A stretch of 64,000 bases of DNA from the NCBI RefSeq assembly GCF_010093535.1, contig NW_022985203.1, positions 1 to 64,000 on the forward strand, read 5' to 3'. Origin of the DNA: Lindgomyces ingoldianus. Lineage: Eukaryota; Ascomycota; Dothideomycetes; Pleosporales; Lindgomycetaceae. Both the position numbers and the translations under genes were made by a program. The stretch's first letter is position 1. Every line of letters begins with the position of its first letter. Of the stretch, positions 1 to 11,221 are shown piece after piece. The notes below the pieces were generated by a model. That model made no database searches, was not told where the DNA came from, and was given only the letters and a program-made list of their open reading frames with translations.

Positions 1-1218
1 TACTTATCTTGCAACCCCCTCAGTCGCCGCAGCTCCGGTCTTCCTCAATTCGCCAAAAGTTGATCGGGACGGGAATCCTGAGTCAAGATCTCTCTATCCA
101 GGTGCTATGTGGTGTTAAAGCCGGCCTCCATTTCCCCTATATTAGTTAAGAGAGAGGTGGTTCCTAGATTAAGCATGTAGTATCAGAAGTAAGAGAGGCA
201 ATTAGTGGACGTATATTAGATTCTGGCCTGTGCGCTAAGCGAGACGCCTAATTATGTCATCCAAGCTTCCGAAAAGGAAGGCTAATACCTGCTCGTCTAT
301 CTTATAGTCCCGTCGACTAAATTTTGCAGCTTTGGGAGCTTTAGCCAGAAACCTTTTTTAAAAGGTCCAGAAGCACTTTAGTGTCTGTTGTTCGGCTTGG
401 AACCCTATACTCAAACCAGCCTACTCGAACCCTGGGCTATTATCTAGTTTCTTGTTATAGGCCAAGTATAGACTGACCACTGAATACCGCTAGACCACAG
501 AGTTGAGATGAGGTAAATTTGAAATATTTAAATATATATATACGCAGATTGTATCAAAGTTAAGAGCTATTTTGAGAAATTGTGGAAAGTTGAGAATGGA
601 GGGCAATGAAGCCATAGAGGTGACTGGAAAGAGGAGCTTGGACCATAGAATTTTCACCTAGCAGCACGAATAGTTTATGGGTGCGTTTGTCACCTAAGAG
701 CGCGCCTGTGACGAGGATCGTTTGGAAGAAATCATCACCCCACGCGAGAAGTTTAAGGAATTCCATGGACTCATTTACAGCTACCGCACACACGATGAGC
801 TAACTTCGATCACAAAATCCCCTCCGCTTGCATCGACCTTGCCGTCTACGGAGTTGATGGCAGAGGTTTGCTTCTTGCTAATATTCTCACTAATTCCAGC
901 AAGAGAATTGACAGATCATCTCCATCGTAATACCGTTGCGTAGTGGGTTTGACTGGGCCCTTAAAAGGAAATATTTAGGCATTTGAATAGGCTGAGATGT
1001 GTATATACCGGCTATTCTTTGTGAAGGCTTATACATTTTGTCATTCCTTCCCTCGCATGTCACTCATCGAGTACTCCATTCACTGGCGCGCTTTACCGCC
1101 ATACCGCCATACCGCCCCACCGCCACGCTCCTAACACCGATGATACTAAAAGCTCATTAGTTCACATTCAGGCAATTCCAGCCTGGCGTCTGAGAAAGGC
1201 GCCCACAATGCCGCGAAC
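1..1218. other. No gene recognised
   Basis: I see no coding region with a recognisable family. A run of short CCGCCATA-type copies lies near 1091-1125, about 100 bases before the DnaJ-like remnant, and may be part of its old promoter. Confidence 0.4.
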
Positions 1219-2170
1219 ATGGCCAACCCGCTCGACCACTACGCCACCTTGGAGGTCTCCCGCACTGCCAGTGTCGGCGATATCAAAAAGGCGCATCATC
1301 ATCTTGCCCTCCTCCATCACCCCGATAAGAATAGGGGGTCTGAAAGCATGGTGGAGAAGTTCAAATTACTAATTTAGCTGATTCGAGGGAAAAGCTTTCA
1401 TGAAAGGGGCACTGGTTCATATGAATGCTAAATCTAACTGTGTTACAGACCTCCTTGGCCTGGGAGACGCTGCAGGATACGAACAAACGGACGATATATG
1501 ACGCGACCTTCAAACGACGAGCATATCAGCTGCTAAAGGGTCAGCCACGGGTACAGTTTCTGCGCTGGATGCCTGTTCCCGTGCGCAAGAGAAGCGAACA
1601 AAAGAGGAGGAGAGTGTGCAGAAGAGGCGGCAATGGTGGGACTGGGTGGACGCACAAGAAAAGTTCATTAGTACAGCGAAAGAGGAGGTAGAAGCGCTGC
1701 AGAAAGATCTCGATATGATGGACAAGCAGGACGAAGAGGCGCAAGTGTCAGAGAGATTGGCGCAAAAACACCGTTGGTAGTCAGTTTTCACTCCTTGGAC
1801 ATGGGGTGTGCCGGTAGTCGATGAAGAGGAAAGGCATCGATTTGAAAGTGACAGATTGCAGAGGAATGTGGTTAGAACAGTGAAACAGGAGAAGTTCAAA
1901 GAAGTAATGAGGAGAGGAGCTGCGGAAGCTGCGGAAGCTGCGTGAGGAGAAAGCGGGGGGGAGGAAAACCGTTCCAAGGAAGAGATTCAACGGAAACAGC
2001 GAGAATTCATGGAAAAGCGGAAATGGCAGCGCGAGAGGCACGACAGCAGGTACGAGAGCGAGTGAAAGCTGAGACGGAAAGGAGGTGTGGGGAGAAGATT
2101 CGAGATCGAGAATAGGAACAACCAGAAAAGGAAGCTGCTGAGAAGGCAAGATGAAGTCGAACCTATCTAA
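1219..2170 (+). pseudogene. Broken DnaJ (J-domain) coiled-coil protein
   Basis: The first exon (ATG at 1219) reads as a J-domain start, with DHYATLEVSRTAS followed by helix II and the diagnostic HPD triad in HHPDKN. After an intron ending near TTACAG (1447) the reading resumes with WETLQDTNKRTIYD, the end of a J-domain. A shift of reading frame near 1510-1535 leads into a charged, coiled-coil-like region with the motifs QWWDWVDAQEKF and TPWTWGVP. Fungi carry a family with exactly this plan: an N-terminal J-domain, a long helical charged tail and a Trp-rich patch. The tail frame stays open to 2170 except for stops at 1778 (TAG), 1943 (TGA) and 2063 (TGA). All three can be explained by C-to-T changes in CAG or CGA codons, which suggests RIP-like damage. 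A functional protein is unlikely. J-domain identity is strong; the exon 1 donor is unclear. Confidence 0.7.
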
Positions 2171-3479
2171 TACTGACTAACACGTATTAGTCTAATCGGA
2201 ATGTGTGGAGGATAAAATAGCCTGGCAGTAGCTGTTCAGAAGATCGGACGAAGTGACTCTGCTATCTAAGAGAGCTGAAGGCTCTCCTTATATACACCGA
2301 GCTTCGGAACATAATATCTCCAGATCCCGAGCTGCGTCCCAGGCTCTGAGCCCCAGCCAAGGCTCTCAGTATACGCGACAGAATGCTAAAGGATATATGT
2401 CTCCACCATATAGGTGCACACATAAATATTACTAGAACAAACAAGTAGGCTATCATCACTGCATTCACTGCCCGCAGATGCAGTACATATTTGGGCTCTA
2501 ATGCCCGAACTGCAGCACCACGGCTTGCCATTCCTGCATGAACAAACTGAACAAAGGACAGATCCTTCTCTAAACCAACACTATAGGAATGGAACTTCAG
2601 GGTCATATGGCTATACAGACTTTAATTTCTCCAATCTTTGCCACTGATGGATTTCTATGCATAGGCTGGTAAGGAGCTTTTGAACAAATTTCATATGAAT
2701 TGCATGACTTACATCTTTTACGATGACTGGAAAGCTTGGCCCCTGAGACTCGATCTAGTTGCAGCATATTGCGCTGACCGTGGAACTTGAGCAGGGTGGC
2801 ATGATGTGTTACACCTTTTGCTATAATGAGGGAGAACATGAATAAGGTACAGATTTCTATCCTAATTCCCTCTGCCTTGTTGCACGTTATCCATGTAGGC
2901 AATATGATGCAGCACTCCGCGTGACTTGGCGTTGACACATCATCCTTTTTCAAACCTTGCGACGCGTTTCGTCCGTATGTAGGTCTACTGACCAACAAAA
3001 TCACCGTCGCCCTCCGCCTATCCTACCCCTATGCTCCTTCTTGTGACCATCAACTACTACATCGGCTGACAAAGCCCAGAGTATCGTTCTAGCATGTGTA
3101 CATGTGACAAGAGGGCCGGCTGAGGAGACGGGAAAGTCGTACGTAAATTTAGGGTCGAAAGTAAAACACATTTCGGGAAGAGATAAAGAATACAAAATGA
3201 TCAACGACAGCTTCATAACAGAACGGAGGTGGATGTAAGATGCCGAGTCTGAGTAGTTCTGGTATAGTGGGCTTTCCGCTACATAAAGGAAGGGGCTAGG
3301 AATATTCCCTCTTTTTTCTTAGTTGCAATCCACATACTCGAATTAACGTTACACTGCTAGGTATGTCGGCTAGTTTGTTGTGATAATTTTTAGATCTCCT
3401 TTACACACTTGCTAAGATCAATGCATCTGGTTCCAACTATTGGATCTAATAACACCGCCTATCGTTCCACATATCTAAC
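2171..3479. other. No gene recognised
   Basis: Several short open frames exist on both strands, but none shows a domain, a credible start context or a coherent splice pattern. Confidence 0.4.
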
Positions 3480-3803
3480 ACTAAACAGCAACAGCAACCA
3501 CAGTCACACCACTAAGCAACGTCGCAAGCGCAACTGTAACCGCCGCAAGGACCGCTACAGCAGCAAGGAAACTAGTCTAGCGGAATGTGATTGGCGTTTA
3601 GCGAACTCGGCCAGCCCTGGAAGAGAGATGTCGGTGCTAGGGTCTACTTCGACGACATTTGCAGGGGAGGAAAGCTGTATATCGGCGGATTATGCTGAAG
3701 AAGAAAGATATGTCTCAGGTGACAGTGTTGGCGTCTATGGAATTCGCTCGGCGAGTGCACCAATAGTGCTAAAGAGGAGTGTGAATAGCGCAAAGAAATA
3801 CAT
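3480..3803 (-). pseudogene. Possible broken secreted protein
   Basis: On the minus strand an ATG at 3803 opens a 22-residue hydrophobic leader (MYFFALFTLLFSTIGALAE), a convincing signal peptide. A TAG stop follows at 3737-3735. The same frame continues with an acidic stretch (VVEVDPSTDISLPGLAEF), interrupted once more by TAA. In another frame, near 3575-3485, a long hydrophobic segment (AAVAVLAAVTVALATLLSG) could be a GPI-anchor signal or membrane tail. Signal peptide plus hydrophobic tail is the plan of many fungal surface proteins. I recognise no family. The stops may be RIP damage, or undetected introns may remove them. Confidence 0.3.
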
Positions 3804-5420
3804 CACTTTATTTTTGTTTCATAGATTTATCCAACTTCAGGACTTCTCTCTTTCTAAGCAGTGGTCTGGCTATTATCGTTAACTCACGCACCTTATCTTG
3901 CCCACTTCTGGCAGACAATGTTGTGTGCATGCCAAGTATTAAAGTGGTAAGAGCTCGCTCTATGAATAAATGGGCAAGACAGAGTCACACTGTTCGGCCT
4001 TCCACATGAAGAGACGATAGTGTTCGATTCACCTTCAATCAGCTCATATTTCCCAGAGAAGTATCATTTACAGAGTTATGAGCGCATCGCTAAGAGGTCC
4101 CCGTTTCGTGAGCATAATCATACAGGCTCAGCTCGCGGGTACGGAATATAAAATCGTTCGGTGCAATCATATCAGCTGTGACATGACAGATTTCGGAGGC
4201 ACTCCGAAGTCACAATGGAGCCTTTAGACGTCACGAAAGGCTGAAAAGACTAACCGAACGCCTCATCTCATGATTTTCCTGTCTTTCCGATGTTAGAATC
4301 TCAGTTAATAACATCGTAAGCGAAGGTGTCACGGCAAGGGCGTTCTTAGCGCAACGACGCTTCCTACAACCTTCCCTGTTACAGATGTGTGCAGCTTGCT
4401 CTCCGTAGAACCGGATTTTCTTATAGCCAGCCTTATCTTTGCTAGTGCAATTTGTCAGGTTTTCAAAGGCGACCTCATAGGTATCTGCTCCACACGTATG
4501 TGGAAGCATCTCATAGGGCCTTGTTGCTGACTATGTCTTCCGCAGAACAAGTTTAGCTTAGGACAGGGCGTAGGTGTGGCTGATTGTAAAGCCTTTAGTG
4601 TGGCGTTGTAACGCTCTCACGCAGGGGTTATGCTTCAATTGACAGTGAATCTGCAAGGAACTAGACTGAATATGCTTAAATCTTGAGAAGCAGATGAACG
4701 CCTCGATGATGCTAGCAGGGAGAGTGGCCGACCTGTTCTGGTCATACAGTTGTGAGCTCGAGAGAGGTATCTTCTTGGACGGCTATCAATTACGTGGATG
4801 TGCTTTTGCCTATCTTATATCTATTAGTTAGTTACGAGTGAGATTGAATTGTGTTACAGCTGCTTTCGGGGTGAAGCTGGGACTGTAGCTTAGAAACAAG
4901 TGAAAAAAAATTTGAATAAAAACCATACATGAAACCAAGCCTGCTCAAATTCCCGATTTGAGAACTAAATCAAAAATCCCGCCCAACCGAAAAGATCGCC
5001 GTATCTACAGTAGATAAGGTGTGCCACACAAATCGCATCAGCTCATCTCTCGAGATCATCACATGCCAACCACTCACCCATCCGACATTCCGACTCCAGG
5101 GCCAGCCAAATCAATCCATTCACCCACATTCTCGACCTCGGTTCGCCAGTGACGCCTCAAAGCTTAGCTGCTGCGACCGGGGGCTGGGCCTATTGGGACA
5201 CGGACACATTAGCTTTTGTTCACGTGTCACGACTTGCGTTAGGTAAAACAAACAGCAAAAGCAGCGAATAAAGTTCAAAGTCAAAGCAATTTAGTTGCAT
5301 TTTATTGGCTTACAATACACCCCCGCTTTAAGCCTGGACGAGGGGTTGCTTTTGGATTTTCAATTTTGCATTGGTAGGGTTACAAGACGAGATGGAAGGA
5401 AAGGGTTGGAGGGGACGGAA
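3804..5420. other. No gene recognised
   Basis: No supported gene. A 92-codon minus-strand frame (4509-4231) contains five cysteines but has no signal peptide and a stop closely upstream. I could not place it in a family. Confidence 0.35.
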
Positions 5421-7215
5421 CTACAACTTGGAAGCACCCTTTGCGGGACCCACATTTGTGATTTCGTTATATAACAATCTAAAAGCTCGTTAGCTAAGGG
5501 TTATGGCGGTGGAGATCAAAGTTGCTTACGATGTCAAAAATTCGGCATAATCCTCTCCTGTGACCTGGCCTTCGAAGTATTTCGCAGCCAAGTGGAATTT
5601 GTTTCCCTTTGGCGCCTTCTCGCTCAACTTTGAAGCCTGCTCTCGCAGAAGCTTGAGCGCATAGTCCTTGGTGACTTTCCTGCCTTCGGCAGTAGAGACC
5701 TGGTGCTTGCTCCACTGCCACAGCTGACTCCGGGACACTTCAGCAGTCGCAGCATCCTCCATCAAGTAGTTAAGGGGAACGCATCCAACGCCTCGGAGCC
5801 AAGCCTCCATATAAGCAAGGCCAATATCAAGATTCTTTCGAATGCCCTCCTCAGTGATCTTGCCTGGAACGTTCATGTTAAGAAGGTCATTCGCGGTGAT
5901 GTGGACATCCTCGCGGCGAATGTGCATTTGATTAGGAGTGGGCATGTGCGCGTTGAAGATATCTGAAGCAATGCCGGCTAGAGCCGGGTGAGCGACCCAG
6001 GTGCCATCGTGTCCGGCACGTACTTCTCGCAGCTTGTCAGCGCGAACATTAGCCATGGCGGCGTCGTTCGCAGCTGGGTCATTCTTAATAGGGATTTGTG
6101 CAGCCATGCCTCCCATAGCATGGACTCCTCGCTTGTGGCAGGTCTTGATAAGTAGTTTGACGTATGCATCCATGAAGGGAACAGTCATAGTTACGGCAGA
6201 GCGATCGGGAAGGACGAAGTTCGGGTTATTGCGGAAACGCTTGATGGTGCTGAAGATGTAGTCCCAGCGGCCGCAGTTGAGGCCAGAAGAGTGATCACGG
6301 AGTTCGTAGATAATCTATTGCGTAATTTAGTATGTTCCTGTGTACCTGGGACGTTCGAAGCGGACGTACCTCGTCCATCTCAAAGGCAGCCATGATAGTC
6401 TCAATCAAGACGGTGCCTCGGATGGTGCCTCGCGGCATGCCGATGTAGTCCTGTGCCACGTTGAAGACATCGTTCCATAACCTGGCCTCGAGATGGGACT
6501 CCATCTTTGGCAAGTAGAAGTATGGTCCGGTTCCGCGCCTGACGAGCTCTTTGGCATTGTTGAAGAAGTAGAGACCAAAGTCGAACAAGGAGCCAGAGAT
6601 AGGCTCTCCGTCGACAGTGAAGTGCTTCTCCTCCAGATGCCAGCCTCGAGCCCGGCAGATGAGTGTGGGGAGCGTCCGATCGGTGCGGAGCTTGTACTCC
6701 TTCTCGCCCTGCTTGAAGTCGACTTGCCTGCGGATGGCGTCGTGTAGATTGAGCTGGCCGTTAATCATGTTGTCCCACGTTGGGGCACTCGAGTCTGTCA
6801 ACATTTGTCAGCTTCCATTTCGCTCAGAATGATAACCGGAGCAGTATTTGCCTTCGAAATCTGCCATGTATGTCCACACATCCGAGTTCAGAGCATTGAC
6901 GACCATCTTCCTGTCGGTTGGGCCGGTGATCTCTACTCGCCGATCAACAAGGCCTGGGGCCGGGGGAGCGCCCCTCCACGCATCGTTCTCGCGGATGTGC
7001 CTGGTCTCAGGGAGAAAGTCGGGGAGGTTGCCCTTGTCGAGCTCTGCCTGTCGGATCACACGTCGCTGGATGAGGGCCTTGCGGCGCTCATTAAAGCTGC
7101 GGTGGAGGAGAGCAAGGAAGACAGCAGCGTCCCTGCTCAAGATCTTGCGGGTGTTATCGTTCAATGCGCCAAGAATGTTGACCTCGCGCAGGATATCATT
7201 CGGATTAGCAGCCAT
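5421..7215 (-). CDS. acuE: Malate synthase, peroxisomal/glyoxysomal
   Basis: Condenses glyoxylate with acetyl-CoA to malate in the glyoxylate cycle, needed for growth on acetate, fatty acids or ethanol. Four exons: 7215-6852, 6794-6370, 6314-5530 and 5478-5421, giving 543 residues, the usual fungal length. The family signature [16 protein letters not shown] is at about residues 269-284, and [15 protein letters not shown] and [10 protein letters not shown] are typical family blocks. The last exon is only 58 nt and encodes the tail ending GASKL, whose SKL is a PTS1 peroxisomal import signal. Without this exon the protein would stop after FLTS and lose the signal. Intron 1 (6795-6851) appears to start with GC rather than GT (AAG|GCAAAT); this gives the conserved MADFEDSSAPTW. 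A GT alternative would insert five residues. Start chosen for the ACTCACAATGG context; a TATA-like box lies about 100 bp upstream. Identification is very secure. Confidence 0.96.
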
Positions 7216-7314
7216 TGTGAGTCTTCGGATGCTGTTTCTGGTGTTGTGGCAGATATCAAGGGGTAGAATGCTATCAGTAAAGTTGCGGAGTTAGGGCGGG
7301 ACAGCGGGAAATAA

Positions 7315-7322
7315 TATTTATA
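7315..7322 (-). promoter_or_regulatory. TATA box of malate synthase gene
   Basis: The minus strand reads TATAAATA here, 100 bp upstream of the malate synthase ATG. Position and sequence fit a core promoter. Longer frames extending upstream of 7215 would run through this box and are unlikely to be translated. Confidence 0.5.
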
Positions 7323-7329
7323 ACGGCCT

Positions 7330-7979
7330 AGGACGACGTCACCCATCTTGAAGGTAGGTGAGCCGAGGGTCTTCTTTGCTGGAGCTGTCTGAAACGAGCC
7401 TAGATCGGTTGCCATGAATGGATGATGCCGCGATACCGCGAGAGTCCAGCTTCGGGCAGAGGGGTGCTAAGCTTGTGATAGCGCCAAGCTGTGGGGAAAT
7501 GCCTCGAAAAAGCTCCCGATCAAGCACCTCAAGCCGGAAGTGAGCGATGGCAATCGTTGCAGAGCTGACGGACACTGCAAAGTCAATCGCAAAGCGGCGA
7601 ACTAGCACAGACTTCTGGAAATAATTCAGGATGTCGACGGCATTTCACGGAAGTCACGATGAGGCTTGCAGCGAGGTCGGCTTATGTCAGCTAGCCCCTT
7701 CCGAAGTCTGGGCGCTCTAGCCCGGACCCTCCCGACAAATTCTCCTGCACCTGCAGCACATCGTTCGGGCCAAGTCATGCCGCACCCAGATGCACTGACT
7801 GTGGCACATAAGAGGATTTCGATGCATCCATTGAAGTCTGGTAAGTGTAAGGCCGGGATGGCCCTTACGCGCGACGGGTATATATACTATTCTGTGCGCA
7901 GAATCAACTGTTGGTTGATTATTCGCACCTTTTTGGTTGTATTGGCGGAGTGGTACAGGGCCCCGTCCTTACAGTAAGC
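7330..7979. other. Malate synthase upstream region, no other gene seen
   Basis: Presumed promoter and intergenic DNA. Short frames here overlap the TATA box or lack any recognisable domain. Confidence 0.35.
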
Positions 7980-8119
7980 CTAGTGGGCGCTGGAGTCAAC
8001 CCTTAAACCAGACATTATGATTCCTTGCTACTCTTGTGACCCGTTAATTAGAAGGATAAAACCAATGGCATAGACGCTATGCTAGGAATATCTCTATCAT
8101 AACTAAAAGTCTATTAAAG

Positions 8120-8349
8120 AGAGCTAACACTACTTTAACTGTAAAGATGGGATAGTAGATAGCACGGATAGCACTGAGAGCAAGGTTTCGGAGAAAGATA
8201 GAAGTGTATTGTAAGAGAGACGAATCGCTGCCAAGCCTCGCTTGTCAGGATTCATGCTTATAGACGAAGCACAGGTCATGTGACCTCCAAAGAGGTCAGG
8301 TGAGGCCATACTGGCCCGTTCTGGGACATCCGGCCTTACATTAACAACA
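8120..8349 (-). repeat. LTR-like fragment
   Basis: Read on the minus strand, the segment starts TGTTGTTAATGTAAGG, contains a TATA-like TCTATAAGC about 100 bp in, and continues into a pyrimidine-rich leader. This order (TG start, promoter, leader) is that of a long terminal repeat. I could not find the matching CA end or a target duplication, so the boundaries are approximate. Confidence 0.35.
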
Positions 8350-8582
8350 TCTTAAGAGATCCCTAGTAAACGTAAGCTTTACTAGAAAAACTAATATAAA
8401 TAAAAAGATAATAATAGCTTTAAAAAAAGTCTTAGTTAGTTATAACCCTTTTCTTACTACAACTAGAGTTTAAATTAGATAGCAAACATCTATCTATTAT
8501 AGTTTATATTTAGCTAAAACATTTTGTGATGGGCTAGACCTAAAAGGACCCGCAAGCGGCCAGATCAAAGATCTAGATGGAA

Positions 8583-8730
8583 TCTAGCATCTAGATGGAA
8601 CACTCTATCTTGTTTATAAATATTAACTATACAAGCTAAATCCTTGCTAATTTAACTTTTATATACTACTTAGCCGTTGCTTAATGCATATACTAATGCT
8701 AGGAATTCTATGGATCTCAGCGCCTGTAAC
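8583..8730 (+). repeat. Diverged direct repeat, copy A
   Basis: Shares its order of motifs with 9187-9335: CTAGCATCTAG, then CTAT..ATATTRACTAT, then AGCTAAATCCTTGCT and ATTTAACTT, then TCTATGGATC or CCTATGGATC, then GCGTCTGT/GCGCCTGT. Copy A is more AT-rich than copy B, in line with uneven RIP decay. The two may be pieces of related LTRs about 600 bp apart. Confidence 0.55.
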
Positions 8731-8883
8731 TAACCTGCATTGTACGCAGCAGGTTAGTCACATGACCGATCAATGCATGTAGGCTAGCGCGGCTCAGAGA
8801 TAAATTCTTCCAGGGTTGGCTATTTAAGACCGCGCCAGCCTCTGACTATCTCCTCACCTTACCATTCTCTATGTAATATAGCT

Positions 8884-9001
8884 AACCTATCCTATCACCT
8901 CACATCATGCAACAATGGTGCAAACTGAGCTTGTTATCAGCCAACCTATGCCACTACCTCGCATCCTCATACAACGATGGTAAAGACCGAGCTGGTTATC
9001 A
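8884..9001 (+). repeat. Imperfect tandem duplication of about 57 bp
   Basis: Unit 1 (8884-8939) and unit 2 (8943-9001) share AACCTATSC, CTACCTC/ATCACCTC, CAACRATGGT, GAGCT and GTTATCA in the same order. A TATTTAAG promoter-like motif lies about 60 bp upstream. Probably part of the leader or end of an LTR. Confidence 0.5.
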
Positions 9002-9186
9002 CAGCGCCTATCTATTATATTTTAAATTAGCACATCTTAGGTTGGATGTGTAAACCTAGCTCTAGAATTTAACTTTAGCTTACATAGATTATCTATAGGG
9101 GTAAGCAGTATTTTTATATACTCTTCGGTTAGGTAAGAGCTTAGCTCCTTACCTGTAAGCAAGCTAGGTTAAGAATTTAGATAGGA

Positions 9187-9335
9187 CCTAGCATCTAGGG
9201 GGGACAATCCGTCGTGACTATAGATATTGACTATGTAAGCTAAATCCTTGCTGATTTAACTTGTGCATGCCTTTGAGCTGTCGCTTGGCACATATAGTTG
9301 TGCCGATGATCCTATGGATCCAAGCGTCTGTTACA
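9187..9335 (+). repeat. Diverged direct repeat, copy B
   Basis: Partner of 8583-8730. It keeps more G and C, for example TTTGAGCTGTCGCTTGGCA against the decayed TTAGCCGTTGCTTAATGCA of copy A. Most differences are G/C to A/T, as expected for RIP or cytosine deamination. Confidence 0.55.
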
Positions 9336-9740
9336 ATAAAGAAGAATATAGAAAAAAGCACATATTAAGTTTCTAGCAGGATCTATTATAGGAAACTAAG
9401 AAAGTTAGAAGTCGAGCACTAGAATATTAGAACAGGTATAAGGTATAGACTTAGAATGCGAGAATTAAAGTTATGTGGAGGGGGAATGAAATGACTTAAA
9501 AGTTTAATAATTGAAAGATTTTTCTGCTTAAATCCGTTAAGTAAATGCTAGAATAAGAGGCTAAATTAACATTAACACTTTATCTGTAAGCGAACGTGAA
9601 TTCTACTTATAGGTAGATAGATAATGGTCTTAAATTAAGATGGTTCTATTGCATGTTTGGAGCCCGCGCCACGAAATCTTGCTCTCCCCGTGAAGAGCTG
9701 TCATAAATGACCTTTATGTTAGGACTCTGAACATCAAAAT

Positions 9741-10519
9741 TTACATGTCGGTGCCAACATCCGGCATCCACTTCATAACAGTCAAGAAATAGCTCTCGTT
9801 ATCTTTGATCACATGCAGTCCCCTTAGCTCCTCGAAGCCAAGTCTCTTATACATACCGACGGCCGCTGGCGTTGATTCTAGATATGCCGGTAGTCCATCT
9901 CTATCCGCTTTTGCCAGCCCCCACTTCACAAGACTTGAGGCTATCCCTCTCCCCGCGAATTCTGGGTCAACGGCTAAAGACATGAGATCTTGTTTCGAGT
10001 TAGGTACCATTTCAGCATTCGATAGATTGTTGTAATTCAGGGGAAGGATAGTAGTGACTTACACCACACTTTCTGTTCATCTTCTCCCAGGGTCTCTTTT
10101 TTTGCCTTCTCGACAGTTTCCATGGCGAAATTGAAGGCGTCTATATCCATGCCGTTGGGGAAATTTTCGGCCTCTGCAACCTGAGACTGCTCCTCCACTT
10201 GATCTTTTGCAAGATCATTGCCCTGTTTATGCTTCGACTCATTCCCTAGAGCAGGCGCAACCCATCCAGCATATCCAACAATTTGCGCGTGGCCATCAAC
10301 CGGCACAGTCGTGGCAAGCACATAGTGCCAGTTTGGTGATTGTACACGCTTCCCAATACGCTCCATGCGGAATTTGTAGATTTCTTCTTCGTTCGTGGGA
10401 TTTCGCAGACGAGGAGGGAAAACAGCATTATCGAGACCGTCGTTGGCAAACGCGCGACGACCACACTCACACATTTCGTTGACGGACGTGACCGTAGCCG
10501 GAACCAATTTGATATCCAT
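9741..10519 (-). CDS. GNAT-family N-acetyltransferase
   Basis: Predicted to move an acetyl group from acetyl-CoA to an amine; the substrate cannot be told. Two exons, 10519-10063 and 9988-9741, give 234 residues. The intron starts GTAAGT and ends ACAAG, and joining the exons creates VWYLMSLAVDPEFAGRG, the expected beta-4 strand and acetyl-CoA pyrophosphate loop (motif A, RGIAS). The C-terminal half continues with the usual YLESTP..VGMYKRLGFE motif. The N-terminal half carries a variable, polar insert (about residues 80-140). This plan is common among fungal GNAT proteins of 220-240 residues. The gene is an intact island between two retroelement blocks. Confidence 0.88.
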
Positions 10520-11040
10520 GATTTTCCAAAAAGGGTTGCTTTAATGGTAACTGTTTGTTAGTATGAGTAAATTCTCTGTGAACTGATACTGAATTATCCT
10601 ACAGTAGTCAGCCAAGCCTGATTTGAGCACCCTTTCGCTTAGTATGTCGTCATCTCACTTGAGTATGGCGTCATCTCACGTCAACATCTTGACATAAAAA
10701 CTAGAAATCTTCAAATATTAGCCAAGTAAGAAGATAAACCTGGAATAGGGAATAAGGATCTAAAATGCGTTACTTCAAGTTTTTGCACGCGCTTAAAGCG
10801 TTGGAATGAGTCTTTGTGATGCTATGTCTAACATCCTAAGACGTTGTCATCTCGCCAACACAGATTGCCACATGAAGGTATCTGTAATAGCTGTATAGGT
10901 GTATAGAATAGGGAATTAATTACAAAGAAACCTAGTTTTATTAGATTATTACTATCTATATTTAATTATTTAGATTCGAAAATTTATACTTAGGATATTT
11001 AACAAGCCTTTCTAATGATAATATAGATATAGATAACACT

Positions 11041-11221
11041 ATATGAAGCTACTGCGAGAGGTATCGAGAAGGAAGCACGAGACACAGAGAGGGAATGCAG
11101 GATAGTGGGTGTAACGAGAGAGTAAACCTTAGGGGCAGAGGTACGGAGGCCGAGGAGCCTATATACCCGGTACCAAGCCTAGGGTACTCAGGGGTTGGAT
11201 AGCTGTAATATTACCGTGACA
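11041..11221 (-). repeat. LTR-like fragment, truncated
   Basis: On the minus strand it begins TGTCACGGTAATATTACAG, has GGGTATATAGGC as a TATA-like box about 55 bp in, and continues as a C/T-rich leader before fading into AT-rich DNA near 11040. TGTCACGG-type starts are common in fungal LTRs. The other end and a target duplication were not found. Confidence 0.4.

Larger units (their letters stand above)
7980..9640. repeat. Block of decayed retroelement fragments
   Basis: AT-rich stretches (8370-8530, 9005-9160, 9335-9640) alternate with stretches of normal composition. LTR-like pieces, a diverged direct duplication and a short tandem duplication lie inside, annotated separately. No open frame encodes a recognisable gag, protease, reverse transcriptase or integrase. 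The AT bias fits RIP-damaged transposon sequence. Confidence 0.6.

Noticed and set aside
380..430. Stretch resembling a tRNA B box on the minus strand
   Set aside because: No A box or cloverleaf could be drawn. No tRNA, rRNA or CRISPR array was found anywhere in the window.
3409..3882. 157-codon plus-strand frame, Ser/Arg/Asn-rich
   Set aside because: It overlaps, antisense, the better candidate with a signal peptide on the minus strand, and shows no domain.
4231..4509. 92-codon minus-strand frame with five cysteines, considered as a secreted RNase-like or effector protein
   Set aside because: No signal peptide and key RNase motifs absent; a stop lies just upstream.
7161..7608. Minus-strand frames extending upstream of malate synthase
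   Set aside because: They cross a TATA box and do not resemble any malate synthase N-terminus; family alignment favours the ATG at 7215.
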